NCBI GenBank assembly: GCA_029212415.1
Contig: JARGOF010000001.1
Location: 124,001-188,000 of the forward strand
Length of the DNA: 64,000 bases
Direction of reading: 5' to 3'
Source: Rhizobiaceae bacterium
GTDB taxonomy: Bacteria; Pseudomonadota; Alphaproteobacteria; Rhizobiales; Rhizobiaceae
In this document: in pieces, positions 15,617-23,791 of the stretch
How positions within the stretch are numbered: position 1 is the first letter of the stretch
Layout of the letters: each line of letters begins with the position of its first letter
The notes under the pieces: generated by a model
Database searches by the model: none
What the model saw: only the letters and a program-made list of their open reading frames with translations
Told to the model about the DNA's origin: nothing
Made by a program: the position numbers and the translations under genes

Positions 15617-16447
15617 ATGGCCATCAAAACGCTCCTCGCTGTCCACTCAGCCGATGAACCTATCGACAACATCAAGCCGACCATTCAATGGGCGAGCGAC
15701 ATTGGTGCGCACCTCAATCTGGTGGTCTTTGGCGTCATGAAATCGATCCCGACGGCAACCTATGGCGGTTTGCCCGATTACTATCTGGCAGATATCCATG
15801 ATATGGCAGTGCGCGATGCAAACAAACGCGCAGTCGAAGTTGAAGCCCTGGTCAGCAAGGCGCAATTGTCGGCCTCGATCCTGGTCGAATGCGTCGACAG
15901 AGGCATGATCACCCGGGTGATGTCGCGGCACGCGCTTTATTGCGATCTCACCGTGTTTCCCCATGGCAGAATTCCGGAGCATGAATATGTCACAGAGGCA
16001 TTCAACGGGATCATCTTCCAGTCCGGGCAACCGGTGTTGGTTCTGGGAGCCGGTGACAAGCCGGTCAAACCCTTCAAACGCGTTGTCATGGCCTGGAATT
16101 CGGAACCGGAAGCGGCCAGGGCCATTCATCGAAGTCTGTCAATTCTTTCCGAAGCTGATGAGGTGCATGTCGTTCTTGTTGATCCGGACGGCAGCGGTTC
16201 AGGTGCCAACCCCGGTGATGATATGGCCGCATTCCTCAGCCGTCATGATCTGAAAGTGACGGTGGATCAGATTCCAAGTGCCGGACGGGAAGTGGCTGAT
16301 GTCTTATTGCAAGCCGCCATGGACAAGGATGCAGACATTCTTGTCATGGGCGCTTATGGACATACGCGCTTTCGCGAATGGCTGTTGGGCGGCACAACGC
16401 GCGATTTGTTGACGCGCACAGAACTTCCGGTTCTGCTGGCGCACTAA
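15617..16447 (+). CDS. Universal stress protein, two Usp domains (second paralogue)
   Basis: A 276-residue tandem Usp protein. The second domain carries the full nucleotide-binding pattern GAYGHTRFREWLLGGT. The start MAIKTLL is chosen because AAGGA lies 8 nt upstream; an ATG five codons earlier overlaps that site. Sequence and length are similar to the Usp at 13291-14133, so the two are probably old duplicates. It is preceded by a FixK-type box and followed by a tandem palindromic repeat. Confidence 0.92.
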   Translation: MAIKTLLAVHSADEPIDNIKPTIQWASDIGAHLNLVVFGVMKSIPTATYGGLPDYYLADIHDMAVRDANKRAVEVEALVSKAQLSASILVECVDRGMITRVMSRHALYCDLTVFPHGRIPEHEYVTEAFNGIIFQSGQPVLVLGAGDKPVKPFKRVVMAWNSEPEAARAIHRSLSILSEADEVHVVLVDPDGSGSGANPGDDMAAFLSRHDLKVTVDQIPSAGREVADVLLQAAMDKDADILVMGAYGHTRFREWLLGGTTRDLLTRTELPVLLAH

Positions 16448-16452
16448 CGCGA

Positions 16453-16573
16453 GATCCGAAAAGTGGGAACCGGTTTTCGGATAAATCGAGCGTCGGGAAA
16501 GAGATGTGATCCGAAAAGTGGGAACCGGTTTTCGGATAAATCGAGCGTCTGGAAAACATCGAGATCCGAAAAG
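16453..16573. repeat. 55-bp tandem palindromic intergenic repeat, about 2.2 copies
   Basis: Copies begin at 16453, 16508 and 16563 (the last only 11 bp), period 55; the first 42 bp of copies 1 and 2 are identical. Each full copy contains the palindrome CCGAAAA-N11-TTTTCGG (16456-16480 in copy 1). Elements of this kind, which translate as ...ENRFPLFGS..., are common between genes in rhizobia. They may stabilise mRNA ends or be mobile miniature elements. Confidence 0.8.
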
Positions 16574-16618
16574 CGCGTAACCTCGCAATATTCAACGGCC
16601 TGAAACCATATAATAAAA

Positions 16619-16645
16619 CCGCCGCAGACTCTCCCTCTGCGGCGG
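16619..16645 (-). terminator. Rho-independent terminator of the small secreted protein gene
   Basis: CCGCCGCAGA (16619-16628) and TCTGCGGCGG (16636-16645) form a 10-bp perfect GC-rich stem with a 7-nt loop. On the minus strand it is followed by TTTTATTAT, 31 bp after the stop of the gene at 16677. Confidence 0.85.
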
Positions 16646-16676
16646 AATGCGTTTGAACAATGTCGTCAGACATACT

Positions 16677-16976
16677 TTAGCAGACAGCAGTGCCGCATGC
16701 CTTGATGGTGAATTGGCTTTCCGGCTCGGTTTTATTGGCGTCGAACATACGCCCGTCCAGACATTGAACGCGCGCTTCAAAGTAGGTGTTCGTGCCGATT
16801 TGCCCCTCGCGCATATTGATAAAGTAACTGACCTCACATTCCTGATCCTGTTCAAGCTGCTGCTTGAGGTCGTCAAGCCAGGCCGGGTCGGAGGATTGTG
16901 CAGACAGGGGCGAAACCATGGCCGCGCTGGCTGCCAGCGCCAAGGAAAACAGAATGGATTTTTTGAAGATGAACAT
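16677..16976 (-). CDS. Small secreted cysteine-containing protein, unknown function
   Basis: A 99-residue protein I do not recognise. It has a clear signal peptide (FKKSILFSLALAASAAMVSPLSA, cleavage near residue 26) and a mature part of about 73 residues with four cysteines (47, 72, 94, 99) that could form two disulfides in the periplasm. AAAGGA precedes the ATG, and the gene has its own FixK-type promoter and a strong terminator, so it is a real, separately regulated gene. It stands between a usp gene and the exporter operon. A role in the envelope under low oxygen is inference. Confidence 0.8.
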   Translation of the reverse strand: MFIFKKSILFSLALAASAAMVSPLSAQSSDPAWLDDLKQQLEQDQECEVSYFINMREGQIGTNTYFEARVQCLDGRMFDANKTEPESQFTIKACGTAVC

Positions 16977-17030
16977 GGGCGATTTCCTTTGTGATCGTGC
17001 CCAAGTCTATGCCTGGTGCCGGAAATTGCC

Positions 17031-17044
17031 TTGCGTTAAATCAA
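17031..17044 (-). promoter_or_regulatory. FixK-type box before the small secreted protein gene
   Basis: On the minus strand it reads TTGATTTAACGCAA, fitting TTG(A/C)-N6-(T/G)CAA. A -10-like TAGACT (minus strand, 17004-17009) starts 21 bp downstream, placing the box near -41.5 and the transcript start about 20 bp before the ATG. Confidence 0.65.
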
Positions 17045-17098
17045 AAGTCAGAATCATCGATCTTCGGTGCAATAAGCTTTCGATCTGCTGAAAGTGCT

Positions 17099-18307
17099 CT
17101 ATCGCGTCGCCTGTCTTTCTTCCACCAGGCTGCCGTCTTCGAGAAGATCATTGGGATAAAGCACCACGATTTCATCTTGCTTCAGCCCGTCCAGCACCTC
17201 CGCATATCTGCTGTTCAATCGGCCTATGGTGATCTGGCGTAAATGGGCCGTGTCATTTTCCACGACGAAAACGGTCCATTTTCCGCCGGATCGAAACAAT
17301 GCGCTGATCGGCACGCTTATGGTGTTGTCCTTTTCCCATATTTCGATTTTTGCCAGTACACGATAGTTGTGACCAAGGCCTGGCGGCACCACGGTGGGGT
17401 CAATCACAATATTGACGCGTTGCTCCTCGATGCCAAGTGACGATACCTTGGTAAAAGCGGCCGGCTCGATCCGGCGCACGACGCCTTCGAAATCCTCTTC
17501 GCCGCCCCATTCGGTGATTGCGACTTTTGCACCCTTGCTGATTTTTGCCGCGTCGCTCGACAGCAGGTCGACAATGATCTCCAGATTTTTCGGGTCACCG
17601 ATTTCGGCAATCGGTGTTCCCGACAGGACGGCTTGTTCGCTGCGTGTCAGAACCTTGAGGACGACGCCGTCAATAGGGGCGGTAATTTGCACACAACAAT
17701 CGCCTTCAGACGTGCGGATATTGACATCGCCGGGCTGCTGCAAGCGGGCTTCCGCGCTGGCAAGCTCGGCCTTGCGCAGCTCTATTGTCGCCTTCGCGCT
17801 GGTAATTTGCGCCTCTGCAAGTTGCCGCTCACTATCGGCATGTTCCAGCTGACTGGTGGAAATGGTCTTGGTTTTTGCGAGCTGAGCGGCTCTGGAATAA
17901 TTTGATGCGGCAAGTTCATAGGCGGTCTGGGCGCGTGTCAGTTCCACCCGTGCCAGTGCAATGGCGGAACGTGCGGCATCTGCCGCGGCGCGCAGTTCGG
18001 CCCTCGTGCGTTGATTGAGGAAGGGCGGATCGAGCGGATGAATGGACGCGATGATCGTTTCGTGCGCCTTGACCGGGTGCCCTTCATCCAGCGTGGTGCG
18101 ATCAAGGTGCCCATCGATGGGGGATGATACGGCATAGACATCCCTGACCCGTGTTGTCCCCTCTTCATCGATGGTAACCTTCATCTCACCGGATTTGATG
18201 ATGGCAACATCCACCGGGACGGGTTGTTCCCGCATGGCCAGATAGAAACCTGCGGCAACGGCCAGCACCAGGACCAGCAATCCGAGACGTTTGATCCAGA
18301 TACGCAT
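17099..18307 (-). CDS. HlyD/RND-type periplasmic adaptor of the ABC exporter
   Basis: A 402-residue membrane-fusion protein. It has an N-terminal membrane anchor (about residues 5-22), a biotinyl-lipoyl-like domain split by a long alpha-helical hairpin (about 90-190, rich in Ala, Gln and Glu) and beta-barrel domains to the C terminus. ATG 18307 is preceded by GAGGGAG; a GTG at 18316 that overlaps the permease stop is also possible. It completes an exporter with the FtsX-like permease and ATPase encoded just upstream. The cargo is unknown; such sets export lipids, peptides or small toxic molecules. Confidence 0.9.
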   Translation of the reverse strand: MRIWIKRLGLLVLVLAVAAGFYLAMREQPVPVDVAIIKSGEMKVTIDEEGTTRVRDVYAVSSPIDGHLDRTTLDEGHPVKAHETIIASIHPLDPPFLNQRTRAELRAAADAARSAIALARVELTRAQTAYELAASNYSRAAQLAKTKTISTSQLEHADSERQLAEAQITSAKATIELRKAELASAEARLQQPGDVNIRTSEGDCCVQITAPIDGVVLKVLTRSEQAVLSGTPIAEIGDPKNLEIIVDLLSSDAAKISKGAKVAITEWGGEEDFEGVVRRIEPAAFTKVSSLGIEEQRVNIVIDPTVVPPGLGHNYRVLAKIEIWEKDNTISVPISALFRSGGKWTVFVVENDTAHLRQITIGRLNSRYAEVLDGLKQDEIVVLYPNDLLEDGSLVEERQATR

Positions 18308-18312
18308 GTTTT

Positions 18313-20682
18313 TCACTCCCTCGTTTTCAAGACTCGGATCAGATCAAGCCGGTCGACACGGCCCCTGACAATCAGCGCTGAGACCAGCGCCGCGCCCGTT
18401 ACAATCAGGCTGGCCAGGGCATAGGTCGCAATCTTGATGATCAGAGGTATTCGGAAAATGTCGTTTTCAAACCCCTGCACCACGCTCCAGGACAGAAGAT
18501 ATCCGATAACCCATCCCAGGGGCTGCGCGAACAGAACAATCAAACCAAGTTCGATCATCAGCACGCTTGAAACTTCGCTTCGGGTGAAGCCGAATACCCT
18601 CAGACTGGCAAGCTCGCGGGCGCGTTCGGAAAGCTGAATGCGTGCGGAATTGTAGATGACGCCAAATGTAATGATGATGGCCAGAATCACATAGACCGCT
18701 GTCATGGTTGTTATGTTTTCTTCAACGGTCTCACGTAGGCGAACGCGCGAGATACCCTGCAGAGCAATGGAAGCGACCATGGGGGTTTGCTTGATCGCTT
18801 CGTATAAATCGTCCATTTCATTGCTATCGATCGAGACGCGCACGCCTGATATGCGACGTCCGTCGCGCAGCAACTGATCAAGCGCATCATCGCGCATGTA
18901 GGCGGTCAGACCGACGTAACTTTGCGCCAGTCCGGTAACGGTCAGAAGCGCTGTGCGTTTGTCTCTTTCCAGAAGTTCCACTTCAACCTGCATACCGGGC
19001 TTCAAATGGAGTATCTCGGCGACCCTTTCCGACAATATGACCCCCGATGATGTTGGAGAGACCGGGTTCAGATCCAGGTCCAGAACGCGGGACAAATCGG
19101 TGTCTTCCGCAAGGCCGACAATTGCCATGCGCTTTTCGCGGTGGGCATTGCGCAGCGTCACGGCGGTCTGTCGAAATGGTTCAACCCGCAGAATCCCCGG
19201 CATGGAGGCAACCGCAGAAATGGCATCCAGGCCCTGATCGGACACGAAGGTCATGGATGCGTCCTGGCGGTCGGCCCGGAAAAAAATGGCATCGATCATG
19301 TAGTCGATGGAATCATAGGAGAACAGCGAGGTTATCAGCAGGGCGACGGAAAGGGATGTACCCAGCGTCGTCAGCAGGGTTCTGACCGGCCAACGGATGA
19401 GATGACGAAAGGCCATGATGGACAATTGCGAGAAGATGCCCAACCTTTGCAACTGGCCCACAAAGAAACTGCGATAGGTCGTTGGCGCCGGCGGGCGCAT
19501 GGCAACGGCTGGCGGCAGTATGACAACAGTCCAGATCGCCTTGGCAGCCCCGGCCAGAGCCGCAGCCACGGTCACGCCGCCTGCCAGCAGGTAGAGATCG
19601 ATGCTGTGCCGGAAGATGAGAAATGGAAAGGAATAAAAGGTCGCATAGAGTCGGGTCAGCCCCCTGCCGAGCCAGAAACCGGAAAGTGAACCGATGAGCA
19701 GTCCGACCAGCGCGATAACCACCACAAGCTTGGCGAAATGTCCGCCGATGGCGACATTGCCGTAACCCAATGCCTTGAGCAGTCCGATCTGCTCGCGATC
19801 AAGGGTGATCAGTCGCGACAGGATCATGTTGACGAGAAAAGCTGCCACAAGAAGAAATATCGGCGGAATGACGGATGACATGGCGCGAAGCTGATCCAGC
19901 TCGGAATCAAGAAATGCGTGGGAAACCTGGTCTTTGCGGTCATAGGCACCGCTGCCGCCATAGGGTTTGAGAATATCGTCAAGTTCATCGACGATGATTC
20001 TGGTGTCAGCGTTTCTCAAGGTTGTCAGGCTGAGGCTGTTGAAGGCGCCTTCCAGGTCGAACAGGCCTGAAAGTTTTTTGAAAGACATGAAGAAAACGCC
20101 AAATCGCCGGGGGTCGGGTACCATGTCTCCGGGGCCGATTGCATAGATGAATTCGGGAGAAAGAACGATGCCGACAATCAGCAATTTTTGCTTGCGGCCA
20201 TTCATGATGGCGTCAAATGAATCACCCAGACGAAAGCCATGGGCATTGGCGAATGTTTCGACAACGGCCACTTCGTTTTTGCGGCTCTCTTCGGGCAGCC
20301 TGCCATATCGCAGATACAACTGATTGACGGATGCTTCTTCGAAATCCGGAACGGAAACGGCCAGTCCCGATGCCGGTTCACGCATTCCGGCCACATCAAT
20401 CAGCACAGGCTGCACAATGCGCAAATCGGCGGCGGTGACGCCCGCGATATGCTCTATACGCGATTTCAGGTGCCGGGGAGCGCGAACCGCCGAGGCAAAA
20501 ACGGTGCCGAACCGGTAGCGTTCATAAAATGCGGATTGGGTTTCTTCAAGCGAGCGATACGCGCCGACAGAAATGATGATGGTGCTGACACCGCAGGCCA
20601 TGACAAGCGCTATGGCCAGCCCCTGGGCCCATAGTCGGCCCAGGTCTCTCAGCAGCTTCAGGTCGAGCATAGCCATGGTCAC
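18313..20682 (-). CDS. FtsX-like ABC exporter permease
   Basis: A 789-residue permease with a first transmembrane helix (about 15-38), a large periplasmic domain, three helices (about 275-400), a second periplasmic domain (about 440-660) and three C-terminal helices. It therefore contains two FtsX core units in one chain, as in DevC/LolE-type fused permeases. The GTG start overlaps the ATPase stop by 4 bp (GTGA), implying translational coupling. An ATG two codons later is an alternative start. It works with the ATPase upstream and the HlyD-type adaptor downstream in an export complex across the inner membrane. Confidence 0.9.
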   Translation of the reverse strand: MTMAMLDLKLLRDLGRLWAQGLAIALVMACGVSTIIISVGAYRSLEETQSAFYERYRFGTVFASAVRAPRHLKSRIEHIAGVTAADLRIVQPVLIDVAGMREPASGLAVSVPDFEEASVNQLYLRYGRLPEESRKNEVAVVETFANAHGFRLGDSFDAIMNGRKQKLLIVGIVLSPEFIYAIGPGDMVPDPRRFGVFFMSFKKLSGLFDLEGAFNSLSLTTLRNADTRIIVDELDDILKPYGGSGAYDRKDQVSHAFLDSELDQLRAMSSVIPPIFLLVAAFLVNMILSRLITLDREQIGLLKALGYGNVAIGGHFAKLVVVIALVGLLIGSLSGFWLGRGLTRLYATFYSFPFLIFRHSIDLYLLAGGVTVAAALAGAAKAIWTVVILPPAVAMRPPAPTTYRSFFVGQLQRLGIFSQLSIMAFRHLIRWPVRTLLTTLGTSLSVALLITSLFSYDSIDYMIDAIFFRADRQDASMTFVSDQGLDAISAVASMPGILRVEPFRQTAVTLRNAHREKRMAIVGLAEDTDLSRVLDLDLNPVSPTSSGVILSERVAEILHLKPGMQVEVELLERDKRTALLTVTGLAQSYVGLTAYMRDDALDQLLRDGRRISGVRVSIDSNEMDDLYEAIKQTPMVASIALQGISRVRLRETVEENITTMTAVYVILAIIITFGVIYNSARIQLSERARELASLRVFGFTRSEVSSVLMIELGLIVLFAQPLGWVIGYLLSWSVVQGFENDIFRIPLIIKIATYALASLIVTGAALVSALIVRGRVDRLDLIRVLKTRE

Positions 20683-21386
20683 CAGACCACTTCAGCTGGC
20701 TGGATGCGGGTTGCATTGGCGTGGGTCTGTGAAATGCTGCCATCCATGAAAGACACGACACGGTGCGCGATGGCCTGAATGCCTGCATTGTGGGTGATGA
20801 TTGCAGTGGTCGTGCCCAGTTCCCTGTTGATCTTGTCCAGTGCCTCCAGAACCAGAATCCCGGTCTTGGAATCCAGTGCACCGGTTGGTTCGTCGCAAAG
20901 CAGCACCTCCGGCCGTTTGGCAATGGCACGCGCAATGGCAACCCGTTGCTGTTCACCACCGGACATCTGGGCTGGAAAATGCGTCTGGCGATTTTCCAGA
21001 CCGACCATGGCCAGCGCCTCATCCGGTGCCATCGGCGCGCGGGCAATCTCGGTTACCATGGCCACATTTTCCCAGGCGGTGAGGCTGGGGATAAGATTGT
21101 AGAACTGAAAAACAAAGCCGACATGGTTGCGGCGATATTGGGTCAGTTGACGTTCGCTGCAGGACGTCAATTCCATGTCCTTGAAACGCACTGTGCCGCT
21201 GGTTGCCCGATCAAGCCCGCCGACAATGTTCAGGAAGGTCGACTTGCCGCTTCCCGATGGCCCCAGAAGAACAGTCATCTCGCCTTCATAGAGCGTGATA
21301 TTGACACCGTTGAGCGCACGAACCTCGACATCGCCGGTGCGGTAAATCTTTGTCAGGTCATGTGTCTGGAAAACCGGTTTGCTCAT
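20679..21386 (-). CDS. ABC exporter ATPase (MacB/LolD-type)
   Basis: A 235-residue ATPase: Walker [11 protein letters not shown]-loop [17 protein letters not shown], signature [14 protein letters not shown], Walker [13 protein letters not shown] and H-loop TAIITHN. The LolD/MacB class is shown by the [12 protein letters not shown] segment. The ATG follows GGAAGG at 8 nt. It is the first gene of the exporter operon. A FixK-type box lies 54 bp upstream, and on the minus strand TATGTT (21412-21417) is 22 bp from it, so this operon and the divergent pfkB could share one box. Confidence 0.94.
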   Translation of the reverse strand: MSKPVFQTHDLTKIYRTGDVEVRALNGVNITLYEGEMTVLLGPSGSGKSTFLNIVGGLDRATSGTVRFKDMELTSCSERQLTQYRRNHVGFVFQFYNLIPSLTAWENVAMVTEIARAPMAPDEALAMVGLENRQTHFPAQMSGGEQQRVAIARAIAKRPEVLLCDEPTGALDSKTGILVLEALDKINRELGTTTAIITHNAGIQAIAHRVVSFMDGSISQTHANATRIQPAEVVW

Positions 21387-21439
21387 CAATCGTGCCTTCC
21401 GCTTTCACCTGAACATAGGTTGTAGCAAAAATCCCTGCA

Positions 21440-21453
21440 TTGATACGGGTCAA
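21440..21453. promoter_or_regulatory. FixK-type box between the exporter operon and pfkB
   Basis: TTGATACGGGTCAA matches TTGAT-N4-ATCAA at 9 of 10 positions. Toward pfkB, TAGAAT (21475-21480, five of six consensus bases) starts 21 bp downstream. Toward the exporter, TATGTT on the minus strand (21412-21417) starts 22 bp away. Both directions fit a box centred near -41.5. Confidence 0.7.
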
Positions 21454-21555
21454 ATCACCAATTTGCCTGGATTGTAGAATTGAGCGAGGAAGATTAGCCC
21501 TGCCTTGGTCGGCAATGATGCTATCATTTCGAACCAAACATTTTGAGGTGTCACC

Positions 21556-22479
21556 ATGACTGGTATTCTTACAATTGCACTCAACCCCGCAGTTGACGTC
21601 TCGTCAGAAACGGACATTGTGCGGCCGACCCGGAAAATCCGTACGCGGGATCAGAAATGCTATCCCGGAGGCGGCGGTATCAATGTTGCCCGTGTCATTG
21701 TCGAACTTGGTGGTTCGGTGGAAACGATATTCCTGTCGGGCGGTGCGACCGGTGCCGTGCTCGAGGAGGGCCTGCAGCAGACGTCCATCAAGGGGCACCG
21801 GGTGCAGATCGCCGAGCCAACCCGCATTGCCTACATGGTTCACGAACAACAGACCGGCTTTGAATACAGGTTTGTGCCGGAAGGGCCATTGGTCGATGTG
21901 GATGAACTCGCCCAGGCGATCGCCCATATCGAAGGATTTGAAGGCGATTATATTGTTGCGAGTGGCAGCCTGCCACGCGGCTTGCCTGATGACACCTATT
22001 CGAAAATTGCCCGGATTGCCGCGCGAAAAAACATTCGTCTGATCCTGGACACATCGGGGCCGGCCCTGCAGGAAACGCTCTCAACGTCTCATGTTTTTCT
22101 GGTCAAACCCAGCCTTGGGGAGCTGGAAAAGCTTTCGGGAACCAAATTGGACGAAGATGGCGCCAGGCAGGCGGCACTCGATATTGTAAAGTCTGGCGGT
22201 GCAGATCACGTGGCTGTATCGATGGGCGTGGAAGGCGCCTTTCTGGCCAACAAGGACGGTGTCATACGGCTACCGAGCAGGCATGTCAGAGTGCATTCCG
22301 CCGTCGGGGCAGGTGACAGTTTTGTCGGGGCCATGGTCTTTTCGCTGGCCACGGGCCACCCCATCAACCATGCATTTCGCTACGGCGTTGCCGCCGGTGC
22401 TGCTGCGGTCATGACACCGGGAACCCAATTGTGCCGGCGCAAGGACGTTGAAACTCTGTTTGTCGACGATGGCGGGTGA
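21556..22479 (+). CDS. pfkB: 6-phosphofructokinase 2-type sugar kinase (PfkB)
   Basis: A 307-residue ribokinase-family enzyme closely resembling E. coli Pfk-2 in length and signature segments: start ILTIALNPAVD, PGGGGINVARVI, SGGATG, VASGSLPRG, LVKPSLGEL and the catalytic AVGAGDSFVGAM (Asp254). It phosphorylates fructose 6-phosphate, or possibly tagatose 6-phosphate or fructose 1-phosphate. GAGG precedes the ATG. The upstream FixK-type box with an excellent -10 suggests induction at low oxygen, when glycolytic ATP would matter. A PfkB is likewise part of the mycobacterial hypoxia regulon. Confidence 0.92.
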   Translation: MTGILTIALNPAVDVSSETDIVRPTRKIRTRDQKCYPGGGGINVARVIVELGGSVETIFLSGGATGAVLEEGLQQTSIKGHRVQIAEPTRIAYMVHEQQTGFEYRFVPEGPLVDVDELAQAIAHIEGFEGDYIVASGSLPRGLPDDTYSKIARIAARKNIRLILDTSGPALQETLSTSHVFLVKPSLGELEKLSGTKLDEDGARQAALDIVKSGGADHVAVSMGVEGAFLANKDGVIRLPSRHVRVHSAVGAGDSFVGAMVFSLATGHPINHAFRYGVAAGAAAVMTPGTQLCRRKDVETLFVDDGG

Positions 22480-22583
22480 TGATCTGATCATAAAAATAGC
22501 GCGCAGCCAGCCGCTTTCTTCCACATTAAAATGTCTGCCATCATGAGGGAACTCTTCCTCGACTTCATCGTTTCGGTTTCAGT

Positions 22584-22597
22584 TTGATCAATGTCAA
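22584..22597 (+). promoter_or_regulatory. FixK-type box before the usp-glucan synthase operon
   Basis: TTGATCAATGTCAA matches TTGAT-N4-ATCAA at 9 of 10 positions. GATACT (22619-22624) starts 21 bp downstream, placing the box near -41.5. The leader would be about 130 nt to the ATG at 22763. Confidence 0.7.
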
Positions 22598-22762
22598 CGT
22601 GATGCTGTTTTTTAGGTGGATACTGAAGAGGTTCTGCTTCCATGCTCGGTCAGGAAAAGACCCGACGCATCGCAGCGATACACCAAAAGCAGAATTATAG
22701 AGATTACGGAGAGGCGATTTTGCGCCTGTGCGGTGATCCATTTTCAAAATGGAGGTTATTCG

Positions 22763-23791
22763 ATGTCGAAGAGTTCCACAGCAAAACAGCCTGTGTTGGA
22801 TCAGGCGTCTGTTCCGACCAGAGTTGCGAACAATCAAACACTGCGGGTCTTTGCCTGTGTCGACACCTCATCGGTTTCGGCCCGGGTGGTGCCCCATGCG
22901 CGCGCAATTGCGCAGGCACTCGGTGGCGCGCTGTCTTTGCTTCACGTCGTTGAGCCCGGCAAATCACATGCACCATTTGATCCCGTGGAATGGGATATTC
23001 GCAAAAGGGAAGCGCGTATGTATGTTTCCCGGCTAGCAAAACGGTTTGGCGATGAAGCCGACAAAATTTCCGTCCAATTGCTGGAAGGTCGATCTGCTGA
23101 TCAGATCGGCGAATGTACCGCTGGCCGGGTGGGCGATATTACGGCGCTGTGCAGCAATGATGATCTGGTTGCGGATCATATCGGAGAAACAGCCCGCCGT
23201 GTGTTGGAAAACTCCGGCAGTTCCATCCTGCTTGTTCCTTCGGCCGTTCCCGAGGTGGAAGAGGCAAGTTATCGCCGAATACTGGTTCCTCTGGATGGAT
23301 CCCCGCGTTCGGAAAGTGCAATTCCCACGGCGGTGCGGATCGCTGTCCATCAGAAAGCCGAACTGATCCTGATCCATGCGACACCAAAGCCGGAATTCCT
23401 GCGGACTGCGGCTCTTGAACCTGAGGATGTCGAACTTTACGAGCAATTGTCGCAACGAAATGCTCTGGCTGCGCGGAAATATCTTGATCGGATTCGACAA
23501 TCCCTGGCCCATTGTGACGTGGTCGTTCGTACCGTGATTGTCAAGAATGGGGATGTTCGGCGTCTTCTGGCCGATGCGATCAGTGTCCAGTCGGCTGATC
23601 TGCTTGTGATGTCATCTCATGGTCATAGCGGATATGGCGATGTGCCTGCCGGAGATGTATCGCGTTTCATTCTGAGCCGCTCGAATATTCCTGTTCTGAT
23701 GGTGCGAACGCCAGTTGTTGCTGGTTCGGATCATATTTACTCAAGCGCTGAATCGAAGGGCGCGCGGCGACCACATGGAACTGTCGGATGA
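22763..23791 (+). CDS. Universal stress protein, two Usp domains (third paralogue)
   Basis: A 342-residue tandem Usp, longer than the other two. The N-terminal 28 residues are low in structure; the domains cover about 30-160 and 168-318. The second holds MSSHGHSGYGDVPAGDVSRFIL, a degenerate nucleotide-binding loop. The start MSKSS is preceded by GGAGG at 7 nt, and the open extension upstream has no ribosome site. The stop overlaps the start of the cyclic glucan synthase by 4 bp (ATGA), so translation is coupled and the two products are probably made together. Confidence 0.92.
   Translation: MSKSSTAKQPVLDQASVPTRVANNQTLRVFACVDTSSVSARVVPHARAIAQALGGALSLLHVVEPGKSHAPFDPVEWDIRKREARMYVSRLAKRFGDEADKISVQLLEGRSADQIGECTAGRVGDITALCSNDDLVADHIGETARRVLENSGSSILLVPSAVPEVEEASYRRILVPLDGSPRSESAIPTAVRIAVHQKAELILIHATPKPEFLRTAALEPEDVELYEQLSQRNALAARKYLDRIRQSLAHCDVVVRTVIVKNGDVRRLLADAISVQSADLLVMSSHGHSGYGDVPAGDVSRFILSRSNIPVLMVRTPVVAGSDHIYSSAESKGARRPHGTVG

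Noticed and set aside
16344-16673. Short minus-strand frames across the palindromic repeat
   Set aside because: They translate the 55-bp repeat and its terminator (repeated TGSHFSD-like segments) and are artefacts of repetitive DNA, not genes.
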